Assembly (NCBI GenBank): GCA_948146395.1
Contig: OX411559.1
Span: 26,913,208-26,977,207, forward strand
Source of the DNA: Fragum whitleyi
Lineage: Eukaryota > Mollusca > Bivalvia > Cardiida > Cardiidae
Direction of reading: 5' to 3'
DNA: 64,000 bases
The position numbers and the translations under genes were made by a program. The notes under the pieces were generated by a model, which worked only from the letters and a program-made list of their open reading frames with translations, did not search any database and was not told the origin of the DNA. Positions 45,406-57,649 of this stretch are shown here, in pieces (within the stretch, counting starts at the first letter, position 1; every line of letters begins with the position of its first letter).

Positions 45406-47154
45406 AACAAGAGGACCATGATGGTCCTAGATCGCTCACCTGCATCTCTTTGACCCCTGGGACATCGCATTAATTAAGTAGGCAGATGTCAACTAGAAAG
45501 CCTTGAATTGCTTGAGTCGCTCCACAGGCTTGAAATTCTTGTAATAGCAAATAAATGTTTTGACTACATTATTAGATATTTTGGGTTCTACTGATCTTGA
45601 AAATGATTTTCATAATTTCCACTATATAACATATAGAAAAATGACCTCTGCCCATAAAATCAATATATTTCATCCAATCACAAAAATTTTTGATAGACTG
45701 AAAAAGGGTCACTCAAGGATCATTCCAGTGATATTTGGTTGATATCCACTAATTACTCCAAGAAAATGATTTTCAAAGTTTCCACTATATAATCCATATT
45801 TTTCATCCAATCACAATAATTTTTGGTCCATTGATAAAGGGTCTCTCAAGGATCATTCCAGTGAAATTTGATTGATATCCATCATTTACATTCTGAGAAA
45901 ATGATTTTCAAAGTTTCCATAATATAACATATAGAGAAATGACCTCTGTCTATAAAATACATATTTTTCATTAGATCACAATAATTGTTGGTGGACTGAT
46001 AAAGGGTCACTCAAGGATCATTCAAGTGAAATTTGGTTGATATCCATCATTTACAATCTGAGAAAATGATTTTCAAAGTTTCCACTATATAACATATAGA
46101 TAAATGACCTTCCGCCCATAAAATCCATATTTATCATCCGATCACATTTATTCTTTTTTAGACTGATAAAGGGTCATCCAAGGATCATTCATGAAAAATT
46201 TAATTGGTCTCCATAAATTAGAGAAAACTGAGAAAACTCACTTTTTACCATATTTGGAAAATAGCCACACCCATTAAATCCATGTTTTCAATTGGATCAA
46301 AATTTCTTGAACAACTTTGAAAGAGGGTTACCCAAGGATCATTTCTGTGAAGTTTGGTTGAAATTCATCCAGTAGTTTCTGAGGAGAAGATTTTTAAAGA
46401 AAAAGTTTACGACTGGACGGTCAGACTGAAGGTTGGATGGATGCACGCACGACGGACACAACGCCATGACAATAGCCCCATTGGCCTTTGGCCAGTGGAG
46501 CTAAAAAGGAGATAATTTCTACATAAGATCAATACCATGGAATGTTTTCATCCAAGAGCAATATAGATATGCCTTTTCGCTCTTTGATTCTATGTAAAAT
46601 GAGATGCACTTGGGTGGAGCCCAAATGTGACCCCAGTGTCTTGAAATGGACAAACTTTGTAGAGGTCCACTAGATATTGCTACATACCAAATATGAAAGC
46701 AGTGTGTCCTCTGGTTTTGGAAAAGAAGATTTCACTCTTAGATTCTATGTAAAAAGAGTTGCGCCCAGGTGGAGCCCAAAATGATCCTAGGGTCTTGATA
46801 TGAACAAACTTTGTAGAGGTCCACTAGATGATGCTACATACCAAATATTAAAGCTGTCTACCTTCTGGTTTCAGAGAAGAAGATTTTTGAAAATTTTCAT
46901 ATTTTCACCCTTTCTGTTAAGGGTAAAGGGAAAGTTAAGGGTGGATTTCATTTATTTGAAGAACTTTGGAAGAGCTTGACCCAAAGGAACATCCCTGCCA
47001 AGTTTCATCAAAATTGGCCCACTGGTTTAGGAGGAGAAGATGTTTGAAGAAATTGTGGACGACTCACGACGTGCGATACATGACTGACAACAGATGCCAG
47101 ACATTGTACGATCACAATAGCTCATCTTGAGCACTTTCTGCTCAGGTGAGCTAA
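45406..47154 (+). mobile_element. Tandem-core repeat element, family 1 copy with nested family 2
   Basis: The left end is AACAAGAGGACCATGATGGT then CCTAGATCGCTCACCTG. The right end is ATAGCTCATCTTGAGCAC..GTGCTCAGGTGAGCTAA. Outside the nested insert at 45491-46502 it is collinear with 6597-7882 in reverse, including the ~175-bp units with GAGGTCCACTAGAT and AACCAGAAGG-type blocks. Confidence 0.85.
45491..46502 (+). mobile_element. Tandem-core repeat element, family 2 copy 2 (nested)
   Basis: Starts AACTAGAAAGCCTTGAATTG and ends CCAGTGGAGCT. The host sequence around it (GATGTC|AAAAAGGAGATAA) matches the uninterrupted sequence in the 6597-7882 copy (GATGTCAAAAAGAAGATAA), so the boundaries are exact and no target duplication was made. 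About five ~160-bp core units. Confidence 0.85.
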
Positions 47155-48966
47155 AAATGCAAACTCTGACTTCTAGTTTCAGAGAAGATTTTTTGAAGAA
47201 TTCCCTATTCTGTGTAAAATGGGACATGATCTTACCAAGGAGGCTTTAAATGGACATACTACAAATTACACTCTGACAGGGGCTTGAATAGCACAAGGGT
47301 TAACAAAATAAATCAACATATTGAATACATACAAGAAATTTTATTTGATATCTGTCCTTACAGTTTCTCTGCAGGCAGTTTTCATATTATAGTTTTCAAT
47401 GATATTTATATATATACACATACAAAATGGTGAGTCATAAGTTCAACTTGTTCAAATCAAACAGAATGTATGTCTTTTTTTGAGAGAAACCTTTATCTTT
47501 CATCTAATGCTGAATTACAATATAGTTACAAGTTTTGTCTGTGCACCAACAAATATCTATTGATATTCAATATTACTGGATGTTTGGTGTTAAACTATCG
47601 CAAGAAATATATCAATGAAATGGTGCAAAACTATTGTAATGCCAATTTATTCATTGGCACTTATAATGGTTTTGCACCAACCAATATGGACTTCTGCAAT
47701 TCTTGCAATTCTTTTGAACTCACCAATCAATTTCTGGTTTTTCATTCTAATTATCAATTGTAATTCCTCTTTTGAATTATCTCCGAGATAATTTTATAGA
47801 GTACCAACAGCATAGTTTGTAAAGGTGTTTTGTATGTACACTCCCTTAAAATTCTTGTCAATATTCATACATCAGATGCTCAAATACATTTTTTGTGAAG
47901 TCTAAAATCAATTGCTCCTTCACAAATATTTCAAATGTGTTTTCTTTAAATTTCATAAAAGTATAAATTTATGCCAAAATTGTAAAATTACAATCTACAA
48001 ATGTATCATACTATCCTCAATTCATACAATTACAGAATTGAATCTGTTTTTTTCACATTTGTTGAGAGCTATTCAAATTCAATTCCAAATTCACTTTTTG
48101 TCTAATTTTCAAAATGCATTTTCCATCTTTACATTCCTGATTTTGCAGCAAAATATATGTTCTACAGCTTTGGCCTGGCCCATCTATATACATTCTGTTT
48201 GAAAGGAAAAAGTGAACTATTTGAAAATGTACATTTTCAAAATGAGATATTTCACAAAAATTACCCCCCAAAATATACAGAAAACTTTTGTTTTATATCT
48301 ATACATTACCCCATTCAGAGAAAATATAACTAGTGAAACTCTCCTATTGATGAAACAGTGGTGTAAGTGCAGACGAATAAAAGATGGGAATTGTATATAA
48401 TTCATTCTTGATACATCAACTTCAAGTCTTATTTCTATCAATGTGTGATATCTAAATACTATAAGGTCTCAGAAAAACTATTGCCTAAGATTGTTTAAGG
48501 CATGCAATACTCCTTCCCCCCCCCCCCCCCCATCACACATATTCTAACATCAGGCCTTAATTATAGATGCAATAATCTAGAAATTGTACCTTGCTTTGCA
48601 CAAAAGTCTAGCAGGGTAGAATTCTTCAAACATTTCCGAAATGTTTTCATCCTGAATTCAGGCAAATCTCCATCCAATTCAAATGATTGTTGATAGGAAA
48701 CCAACATCGAATAGGACATTCTTGGGGGGATGCCACATCGACGGTTCAGGGCAATACTATTGTTAGTGCCTATATAATTATAGGCACTTACAAAAGTATT
48801 GCACTGAACCATTGACAAGTAGATTTGTTTGGTAGGGAAGGTATATTTGGAGAACATAGTTTATTACTTTAGATAAGCTAGATAAATTGACGAAACAAGA
48901 ATCAACCATATACTGAATACATACAAACATGAGTAAAATGTAGCAAGCAAAGCATGTTATCAAATG
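47155..48966. other. AT-rich intergenic DNA with one hairpin and a poly-C run
   Basis: No gene recognised; open frames of 60-100 codons lack family motifs. A hairpin lies at 48741-48809 (GGTTCAGGGCAATACT mirrored by AGTATTGCACTGAACC, inner stem GTGCCTATA/TATAGGCAC). A run of about 15 C lies near 48517-48531. Confidence 0.5.
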
Positions 48967-49093
48967 TACAATTAATAACATCATGAAATTGACTGTCATT
49001 TTGATCAAAACCATTCCAAACTGCTCATTAAGCATCCTTTCATTCATTCCACTCATTAAACCATTCAAAATAAAAAAGATCAAAACCTAGATC

Positions 49094-50180
49094 AACAAGA
49101 GCACCGCCAAAAGGTGCCTATGCTCGCCTGTAAGTGCTGGATGGTAAAAAAAAGTAATGGATGGTGAAAAAACTAAGTAGAAAAAGGGGCATAATTTGCA
49201 GAAATGCTTCTAAAGCTTGATAGAAAAGGTTTCTCTTTTGAAAGTGAATGCCATCAGTAGAACCAGAGATAACACAAAAATGACAAAGTTTTTCAATTAT
49301 TTTTTCAGAAGTTTGACCTTGAAAAATGACCTTGACTGATGACCTTGAACTTCAAACCAACAGAAAGTGCTTGTCCAAGGCAATCATCATGAGAAATATG
49401 AAGGCCCTATCACTTACCATTCAAAGGAAATGGCCATTGTAGAATTTTTCACATTTTTTATTCTTAAGTTTGACCTAAGATAATGACCTTGACTGATGAC
49501 CTTCAACTTGATACCAACAGAAGTGCTTGTCCCAGGCAATTATCTTGTGAAATATGAAGGGCCCTTACCATTCATAAGTAATCTCTAAATGTCAAAGTTT
49601 TTGCATTTTTTTCTCTCACAAATTTGACCTTGAAAAATAACATTGACCTACACAGATGACCTTGAACTTGGTTCCTACAGAAAGTGCTTGTTCAAGGTAA
49701 TCATCATGTGAAAATTTGATTTGAATTGATTTGAATTGGGGTTTTACGTCGCTTTAAACAATCTCTCAGTTATATCGCGACGACTGGAGCACCTAACGAT
49801 GGATTCCTGGTATTTCTCACACCAGTACTACCACCACATCCCTTTCCTAGCCTCCAGTTGCTATTCCACATAGGTTTACGATTATCTACCCATTGGTGGA
49901 AGACAAATGTCGTAAAGGATAAGTGCCGCGGCCGATGAAAATTTGAAGCCCTATCACTTACCATTCAAAAGTTATTGCAAAATGTCAAAGTTTTTGCTCC
50001 TTTTTTTTCACAAATTTGACCTTGAAAAATGACCTTGACCTAGATTGATGACCTTGAACTTGGTTTCTTCAAAAAGTGCTTGCCCCAGACAATCATCATG
50101 TGAAATATGAAGACCCTATCACTTACCATTCAAAAGTTATTGCAAAATGTCAAAGTTTTTGCATATTTTGACCTTGGTAC
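49094..50180 (+). mobile_element. Tandem-core repeat element, family 4
   Basis: Starts AACAAGAGCACCGCCAAAAG then GTGCC, i.e. the AACAAGAG signature followed by a short palindrome (GCACC..GGTGC). The core has about five units of 150-180 bp with TGACCTTGAACTT, AAGTGCTTGTCC and CTATCACTTACCATTCAAA. The right terminus is not certain. A SINE is nested at 49720-49935. Confidence 0.65.
49720..49935 (-). mobile_element. tRNA-derived SINE, headless young copy, 11-bp target duplication
   Basis: Body in reverse orientation, only a few differences from 56740-56953. Flanks TGAAAATTTGA at 49709-49719 and 49936-49946 are identical. The tRNA head is missing; it stops at GTGCCGCGGCCG. Confidence 0.92.
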
Positions 50181-50509
50181 ATGAAGATATTGAGAGCTAT
50201 TTCTAGAACTTGTATGCATATTTCATTAAAGGGAGGTAGTAATTATTGATAATTTCCTCGATAATTTGATTAATTTGGATGAAATTAGCAATATTGTATT
50301 AATTCATTCAAAACTCGCTCCACACACTCAATTTCATTCCTCATTCATTCCAAAGCATCTTGTCAATTTCACAATGATGTTAACTGTATCTTGCAAATTA
50401 AACTGTTCACAAACCCTTTAAAACGCATTCCTTCATTAGGTAGGCTGCTTAGTTCGAGTCTAAGGACTCACATCATATAGTTTTGAGTCATGGCTACTTG
50501 TTGTTGCCT

Positions 50510-50595
50510 CTCAGATGCCCCAAACCAAATCGACCCATTGGTGCGAGACAAATAGTCGGAAAGAATGAGTGCCGCTGTCGGGGATAAAAACGCTG
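50510..50595 (-). mobile_element. SINE fragment
   Basis: CGACCCATTGGTGCGAGACA, then AATAGTCGGAAAGAATGAG and GTGCCGCTGTCGGGG, match the head-proximal third of the SINE body. The rest is absent. Confidence 0.6.
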
Positions 50596-51243
50596 CTGAA
50601 CCTGATGTTTTGGAGACTGAGGGATTACTAGCTGCCCTATGATGGCAGCTTGAAGTAGATGAAGATTGTTTCTAAACTTTTCAGCCATACAAACATGAAG
50701 GAATAGTTTTGTTTTTCAAGCATATTAAAACATGACATTATCCACACATGCAAATGTGAATTATAAAGAGATCAAAACACATGTTCCGACGAAAATACAG
50801 AAAATTTAGTTTTCAATTTCAAATTTTAACTTCAATTCAATTCATATCTAATTTAATTTCAATTTAATTTCAATTCCAATTAATTGGAAGTAGAAGATTT
50901 ATAGCCAAAAGCTAACATTTTTAAAATACATGTCTAAATACGGAACACACACCAGAAAATGTGAGAAAAGGACTTGCGTTTATCCTTTTCCATCAAAATT
51001 GTCCAGTACTATGTACTTCAACTTGACCAAATTCGACTTAAAAATAAGTTCAACCAATTTCTACAAAATCCCACTCTTAAACCCCTGAATGAAAAAAGCT
51101 TCAGAAAATAAAGAAATGGCTTGTATCCACAATACAGGTAGTTACTTTCCCAAAAGAAAATTTTCTTTCAAAATCATCGACCTGAAAATGGATGTCTACA
51201 ACTTCTCATTAGACTGATCTAAAATATAACATTTCTTAATGGT

Positions 51244-51407
51244 TTAAGGTAGTGGACCTGTAATAGTTCCGCAACGTTGAGAAATGATTTATCTTTCCAA
51301 TGTTGACTGAGGTTTCCTAATGTAAAATCATTAGGAAACCTCGGTTAACACTGTTAAGGTTCATTACTTTCAAAATACTGTGGAATTATTACCAGTCCAC
51401 TGCTTTG
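51244..51407. mobile_element. TTAAGGTAGT MITE, nearly complete
   Basis: The left terminus is TTAAGGTAGTGGACCTGTAA. The central palindrome is GAGGTTTCCTAATG..CATTAGGAAACCTC, followed by GGTTAACACTGTTAAGGTTC. The right terminus is slightly decayed (GTCCACTGCTTTGAG). Confidence 0.8.
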
Positions 51408-53964
51408 AGTGAATAATCACATGTATCTTTATTGCTGAAAAAATAATAATTTTGTGATGGGAAGAAAATTACCCTTCATTATTACTTAGTATTTTTTATT
51501 ATATTTTTATCTTAACTCACTTTAGAAACTACCAAGTATCATCTCCCCCTTTCCAATAATTTAATGACAAAGATAAATTAGCCATGATAAGATTCTATCA
51601 GCATTGTAAAAATGTGCTTATTTATCGAAAATGACATATATTTTTCATCAATTGCAACAATATTTTGCTTATGAAATTTGGAACTGTTCAATTAAATAAA
51701 TCTTATTTCACACAAAGAGAAACACAAAGATGTATAAAAATGAAGATTTCATTTTATTCTTTACAAGTCAATTTCAAATATTGCTATATATGAAGATAAT
51801 ATCACATAGAGTAGGAAAGATCTGAACAAGCTTAAAGGCTTTGAGAAAAATAAAAAGTTTTAAGATTCACAGCCTTCAAATAAATGCTTTAAGCTTTACA
51901 CTAAAGCAACAAGACTTTTCACTCAAGCTTCAAATAATTAAGTTTAAAGCTGTAAATAAAAGCTTCAAAGCTTTACACTAAGTTCTCCAACCTGTCTTTA
52001 CATATATCTGTACATTTTTTCTACTTTACAATTAGCACCAGAGAGATTAAGATCAGAATTTACACTTTGTACATGGATTGACCTGAAATAAGGCAAAATT
52101 TCTCTACAAGAAACATCAGAAAATTGTTTATGGACAAACAAAGCCTCATAACTTCACATTATTCATGCTGTTTTTACGAGGTTTTGGTCACGTAAGTAAC
52201 CATAAAAATATTGCCAGACTTTTCTAAAGAGCTCAAGAACTTTATGAAGGTAGACTTACCATTTAAGATAGTCCAAGCCTAATAAAAGGTATCAAATTAG
52301 GTCAATGTCAGAAAGCTTCGGAAGACATTGATTTATTTCAGTTAAGCCAAGCATTCGCTTTTTTACATCAGCACTATAGCAGTACTCAAATGTTGCATCT
52401 TCCTACACAATATATAGGCAATTGCAACATTTGAGTACGACAAAAGTAACTACTTCGTCATTAACTTCCAGTTGCTATCTGATACAAAAGTCATTATCTG
52501 AGGAAATAAGTCATGTCAATTTCAACATTTTTTATTAGGAGTGGAATCACTTTATTCAAACAACAGAATTAGCTTAAAATTGTTGAGATACAACATGTTT
52601 ATTCCTGAAGCATGGCATATTTTTTGTCTATTACAGAAATGAAGTATGCAACTTTCTCATAAATGTCCTATTTTTGAAGAGAAACTTTTACAACTAGGCT
52701 GCTACATGGAGACTTAGTAAATACTAACTGAATCAAATTATTTCTACATCTTATTAAAGGTTGATCTTTATACAAAAATGTACAATACTTGTTGAGATCC
52801 TTTGGCTTTATAGTGTTGCTAATTTTTACAAGATGATTGAGCCTTGGGTTAAGTTTCTTTTCTGTCAATGGTCCTTGGCAAAATATAGTAATATTTTCTT
52901 TTTAAAAACTATCTTTTTATGCACTCACAATAATTGTTAAATGAAGGGATTTTTACATCAAATAATAAAAGACCTATTATTGTGGCCTTAAGGAGAAAAA
53001 CTTTTATACATTGTATAAGATGCATTTTCATAACAAAGAAGTATTGTAAAAGACAACTTAAATATATACAAAATTTTGCACAGACCTGTTGGAATTCATT
53101 TTGAAATGATAGCTCCAATCTTCTCATGCATAGACTAGTAATGGGATCATTTTTCCGTACTTTACCCAAGGCCCAATTAGAGATTATTACTTTTGTATTG
53201 TTTATATTACAGATGAGAGTTGTGACCTTGAATTAGTCTTTGTACAAGTATGAACGGAATGATTAGTTCTATCTTACAATATACAAATTTGATTTTTACC
53301 AATATAAAGCTTAAAATGGTTAGATTTGTACAAGTTTTTGTTCAAGGAGTGGTGTTTTATTCACATTAACAATTTACCAAATGACTTTGAAAGAATTCAA
53401 TGAATGAGATAGGCTTTCAATCTTTTAAGATAGTGGACCCATTACATTATGAAGATTTCAATGAATTCTTCCCATGTGGTAAAATGTTTTGATTGAAATA
53501 TGTACAGGATATGAGTTATTCTATCAAGTAAATGCATTTGCTATGGTTTAAGTTCTTTTAACGTCTAAATGGTGTATTGCAGATACATGTTTGACATTGT
53601 TCAAAATCATTTTTTGCTGGAACCTGTATTTGCTCTCCAGTTTGTTTACATTAAAGTATTAGACCAATTCAAAGTAAGACAAAGCAATCCAAATGGAAAG
53701 TTTAATCTTTGTTAATCTGATTGACTGGCTTGAACTATTAAGGTTGAAAAGTTACTTACTGGTTAGTAAATAAGGGCTCCTTTAAAAAAGGAACATTTGG
53801 ACATCTTTTCAAGTTTAACATTTAATTCATTTAAATTTCTTTCACATCTGTTCATGTACATAGCCAAGTTGAAATATGTTCTCAAAATATCTCTTCTCAA
53901 ATTTTTCTTTAGATGACATTTCATAATTTTCATGAATAGACATGAAGTCCTAGTTAGCCAACAT
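51408..53964. other. AT-rich DNA without recognised genes
   Basis: No exon or retroelement motif seen. A hairpin lies at 52381-52438 (GTACTCAAATGTTGCA mirrored by TGCAACATTTGAGTAC). It may be part of, or downstream of, the Pumilio 3' UTR. Confidence 0.45.
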
Positions 53965-54127
53965 TTAAGGTAGTAGACCTGTGATAATTCTACAATATTT
54001 TGGAAGTAATGAACTTTAACAGTGACAATTGAGGTTTCCTAATGATTCCATTAGGGAACCACGGTCAACATTGTAAAAAATCATGAGTTTCAAAATGTTG
54101 CAGAACTACTACAGTTCCACTACCTTA
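53965..54127. mobile_element. TTAAGGTAGT MITE, nearly complete
   Basis: Termini TTAAGGTAGTAGACCTG and CAGTTCCACTACCTTA; central palindrome GAGGTTTCCTAATG..CATTAGGGAACC. Confidence 0.8.
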
Positions 54128-54183
54128 CAGAGAACTATAAGTCATCAACGAAATAAAAAATCTCATTACTACAGCTTGATTTA

Positions 54184-55450
54184 AACAAGAGCCATGTCGG
54201 ACATGGCCATCCCCCGCCGAGAAAGCTTGATAGTAAACTGAGGCCTAATAGATTAAGGGTTCTACTTTAAGAAACGAAGCCCCTACAAAATCTAAGTCTT
54301 TAAAATAACAAAGGGCAATAACTCCACATTTATGCAAGCCAGAGTTATAGTTCTTGTGCACTGCACTCCTCTTCCATGAGATCTATCCACCCATGAAGTT
54401 TCAAGTTGATAGCTTTAATACTTTAGGAGATATGCTCCGGACAAAACCTAAGTCTTAAAAATAACAAAGGGCAATAACTCCAAAATAATGCAAGCAAGAG
54501 TTGTAGTTCTTGTGCACTGCACTTCTCCTCTTTGAGATCTATCCACCCATAAAGTATCAAGTTGATAGCTATTATACTTAAGGAGATATGCTCCGGACAA
54601 AATCTAAGTCTTAAAAATAACAAAGGGCAATAACTCCAAAATTACGCAAGTCAGAGTTGTAGTTCTTGTGCACTGCACTTCTCCTCCATGAGATCTATCC
54701 TCCCATGAAGTTTAAAGTTGATAGCTATTATACTTTAGGAGATATGCTCTGGACAAAATCTAAGTCTTTAAAATAACAAAGGGCAATAACTCCAAAATTA
54801 TGCAAGCAAGAGTTGTAGTTCTTGTGCACTGCACTTCTCCTCTATAAGATCTATCCACCCATAAAGTTTCAAGTTGATAGCTATTATACTTAAGGAGATA
54901 TGCTCCGGACAAAATCTAAGTCTTTAAAATAACAAAGGGCAATAACTCTGAAATTATGCAAGCAAGAGTTGTAGTTCTTGTGCACTGCACTTCTCCTCTA
55001 TGAGATCTATCCACCCATAAAGTTTCAAGTTAATAGCTATTATACTTAAGGAGATATGCTCCGGACAAAATCTAAGTCTTAAAAATAACAAAGGGCAATA
55101 ACTCCAAAATTATGCAAGCATGAGTTGTAGTTCTTGTGCACTGCACTTCTCCTCCATGAGATCTATCCACTCATAAAGTTTCAAGTTGATAGCTATTATG
55201 CTTTAGGAGATATGCTCCAGACAAAATCTAAGTCTTTAGAATAACAAAGGGCAATAACTCCAAAATTATGCAAGCAAGAGTTGTAGTTCTTGTGCACTGC
55301 ACTTCTCCTCCATGAGATCTATCCACCCATAAAGTTTCAAGTTGATAGCTATTATACTTTAGGAGATATGCTCCGGACAAGTTTAGTGACGGAATGACGG
55401 ACGGAGAGCATTACTATATCCCCTTCGCCGAAAACGGCGGGGGATAATAA
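54184..55450 (+). mobile_element. Tandem-core repeat element, family 3 with ~157-bp core
   Basis: Starts AACAAGAGCCATGTCGGACA then TGGCCATCCCCCGCCG (palindrome CCATGTCGGACATGG). Ends with a hairpin, CCCCTTCGCCGAAAACGGCG, then GGGGATAATAA. The core has about seven well-conserved units of ~157 bp with AAAGGGCAATAACTCC, GTTCTTGTGCACTGCACTTC and GGAGATATGCTCCGGACAA. It is inserted inside a TACAGCTTGAT..AAGCTGTAGT palindrome. Confidence 0.85.
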
Positions 55451-55593
55451 GCTGTAGTCACAAGGTTTTAGAATAACACCTACATAGTATTGTAGATCAC
55501 ATTGATTCAACAACACTGTTGCAAGTGGCTATATCTAAATAGCCACTTACTTACGTGTTGTGACGAGTCCTTGAATTGTAAAACAATTTGTCT

Positions 55594-55743
55594 TTAAGGA
55601 AGTGGACCTATAATAATTATGCAATATTTCAATATATAATACTTCACAATGTTGACCAAGGTTTCCTAATGAAAATCATTACAAAACCTCTGTTAACACT
55701 GTTAAGTTCATTACTGCTAACAATTATGGGTCCACTACCTTAA
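55594..55743. mobile_element. TTAAGGTAGT MITE
   Basis: Termini TTAAGGAAGTGGACCTATAA and GGGTCCACTACCTTAA with central AGGTTTCCTAATG..CATTACAAAACCT. Confidence 0.8.
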
Positions 55744-55903
55744 CACACGGAACCGTAATAGTTAAGCAACATTTCAGACCACATGTTCTTTCACAATGAT
55801 AACTGAGGTTTCCTAATGAAAATCATTAGGAAACCTCGGTTAACACTGTTAAAGTTCATTACTGCCGAAACGTTGCGGATCTATTACAGGTCCACTACCT
55901 TAA
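55740..55903. mobile_element. TTAAGGTAGT MITE, adjacent copy sharing TTAA
   Basis: Central palindrome GAGGTTTCCTAATGAAAATC then ATTAGGAAACCTC is perfect. The right terminus is CAGGTCCACTACCTTAA; the left terminus is decayed (TTAACACACGGAACC). It abuts the previous copy at a shared TTAA. Confidence 0.8.
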
Positions 55904-56322
55904 ATAAATCATACTTTCATTTTTTTTTTCGGTGCATTGCAAGTCAACAGTTTAAATTAATGCCTAATTCACTTCTTCTTTATTTCCTCTTTCCATTGCA
56001 TTCTGTGTCCAAATATTCCTTTTCCCACACTTATTTTCACACTTTCCCTCAAAATGAAATAACTCTGTACACAAAAACTGACATCTGATGCTTCCTTGCA
56101 CTATTTATGTTGAACAATTTAGTAACTGACCTTCCTATTTTACACCTTTTTACAATTTTTTACAACCTTCTATTTAACGAAGTTAACAAAGAGAAAAAAT
56201 AATACCATGAATCTTCAAAACTCCAGATAAAAGGAATGATTTAAAGTCAAATTTATATTTTCCTCGAACAAACCCTATGCTGTGGGTATTCATAGGAAAT
56301 GTGAAGACAATTGAGCTTGTGC

Positions 56323-56538
56323 GTGACATTTCCAACAATTTCAAATGTGCATGATGGGCTGAATATTTAGCAGCCTTGGCAATCGCACAGTTCATTAAAT
56401 TCAATATTGGGTTGTGAACAGAATCTCTAACTCCATAGCCAACCACAGAGTGAATAGTGAAGACTCTGATCAGACTGTGGTTGCACAGGCTGATTAGAGT
56501 CATAACATTGCGCACAAATGAATTTGTTGGAAATGTTA
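56323..56538. mobile_element. MITE with GTGACATTTCCAACA terminal inverted repeats, copy 3
   Basis: Starts GTGACATTTCCAACAATTTC and ends TTTGTTGGAAATGTTA. Contains the shared CTCTGATCAGACTGTG core. Confidence 0.75.
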
Positions 56539-56739
56539 AAGTAACATCTTGAAGAATACAAAAGTATAATTTAATTTTAGTGATGTCCATCAAATGGTCA
56601 TTCTACCTTACCTCTCTTTTCCTTGGTTGATTTCTCGAGGATCTACTTTGATTTCAAATTATTTCATCCATTGACAACGAAAATATTATAACTACAGCTA
56701 ACACATAGCTATAATGAGAAGATATTGCTTGCCAAATGA

Positions 56740-56953
56740 TTTGATTTGAATTGGGGTTTTACGTCGCTTTCAACAATCTCTCAGTTATATCGCGACGACT
56801 GGAGCACCTAACGATGGATTCCTGGTATTTCTCACACCAGTACTACCACCACATCCCTTTCCTAGCCTCCAGTTGCTATTCCACATAGGTTTACGATTAT
56901 CTACCAATTGGTGGAAGACAAATGTCGGAAAGGATAAGTGCCGCGGCCGGGGA
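56740..56953 (-). mobile_element. tRNA-derived SINE, headless young copy, 14-bp target duplication
   Basis: Body nearly identical to 49720-49935, reverse orientation, ending GTGCCGCGGCCGGGG with no tRNA head. Flanks TGCTTGCCAAATGA at 56726-56739 and 56954-56967 are identical. Confidence 0.93.
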
Positions 56954-56967
56954 TGCTTGCCAAATGA

Positions 56968-57649
56968 AGATTTGATTACTTGAAATGATATTTAAGGATC
57001 GCTACTTTCAACATTGCACACATCTACAAGTACCCACAACATAGGAATTTGTCGAGAACTGACAAGTTTAGAACTTGAACATTCCCCCTCATCTGAAGTT
57101 CTGGTCTCCTTATATATACAGTGAATGCTTGTAAATAGTAGTAAAACACAGAAAATGCACTTTAATATGTGAAGGATTATGCTCATTGAATCATTAACAA
57201 CTATAGACACACTAATTTTTTATCTGTACAGTCTTTACATTTGATTCTGCTCTTCTAAATAGTTCATTCTATACACGGTGAAAAAAATGATCGAGACAAT
57301 AATATCGGTATGTCTGTGTATGATGACATTTCTGGTTAAACAACCTCTTACTAACTGTGCTTTCAGAAAACCTGTTTAAGGTATCTTAGTTTCTGTTATG
57401 AGATAATCCTCAGTGATAAATCCCTCCTTCCCCTGAGCAACATATTGACAATTATATAGACTACTTATTTAATCTTGGCCTACAAATTTAATCCTGTCCC
57501 ATAAATCATTATGCCTTTTACAAGCCATTGATCTTTATGCATTTATCAGAATTCCAACAGAAACACATCCTTAATATATTCAATTTGAATAAATTCTCCA
57601 ATGAATAACTGTTTTATAACCATTTCCCTGCTACCTTCAATAATGCTTA
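56968..57649. other. AT-rich DNA, nothing recognised
   Basis: No gene or repeat structure seen. It may belong to the Pumilio 3' region. One TATATACA (reverse of the Pumilio site TGTATATA) lies at 57113-57120. Confidence 0.4.

Larger units (their letters stand above)
48967..50388. mobile_element. MITE, ACAGTTAA family, split by a tandem-core element
   Basis: The left half (ACAATTAATAACATCATG.. to about 49080) and right half (about 50181-50388, ending CACAATGATGTTAACTGT) together match 30532-30970. The intervening ~1.1 kb is the element at 49094-50180. Confidence 0.75.

Noticed and set aside
54423..54623. 66-codon frame with LLFLRLRFCPEHIS repeated at both ends
   Set aside because: The internal repetition reflects the ~157-bp core of the family 3 element; it is not a protein repeat.
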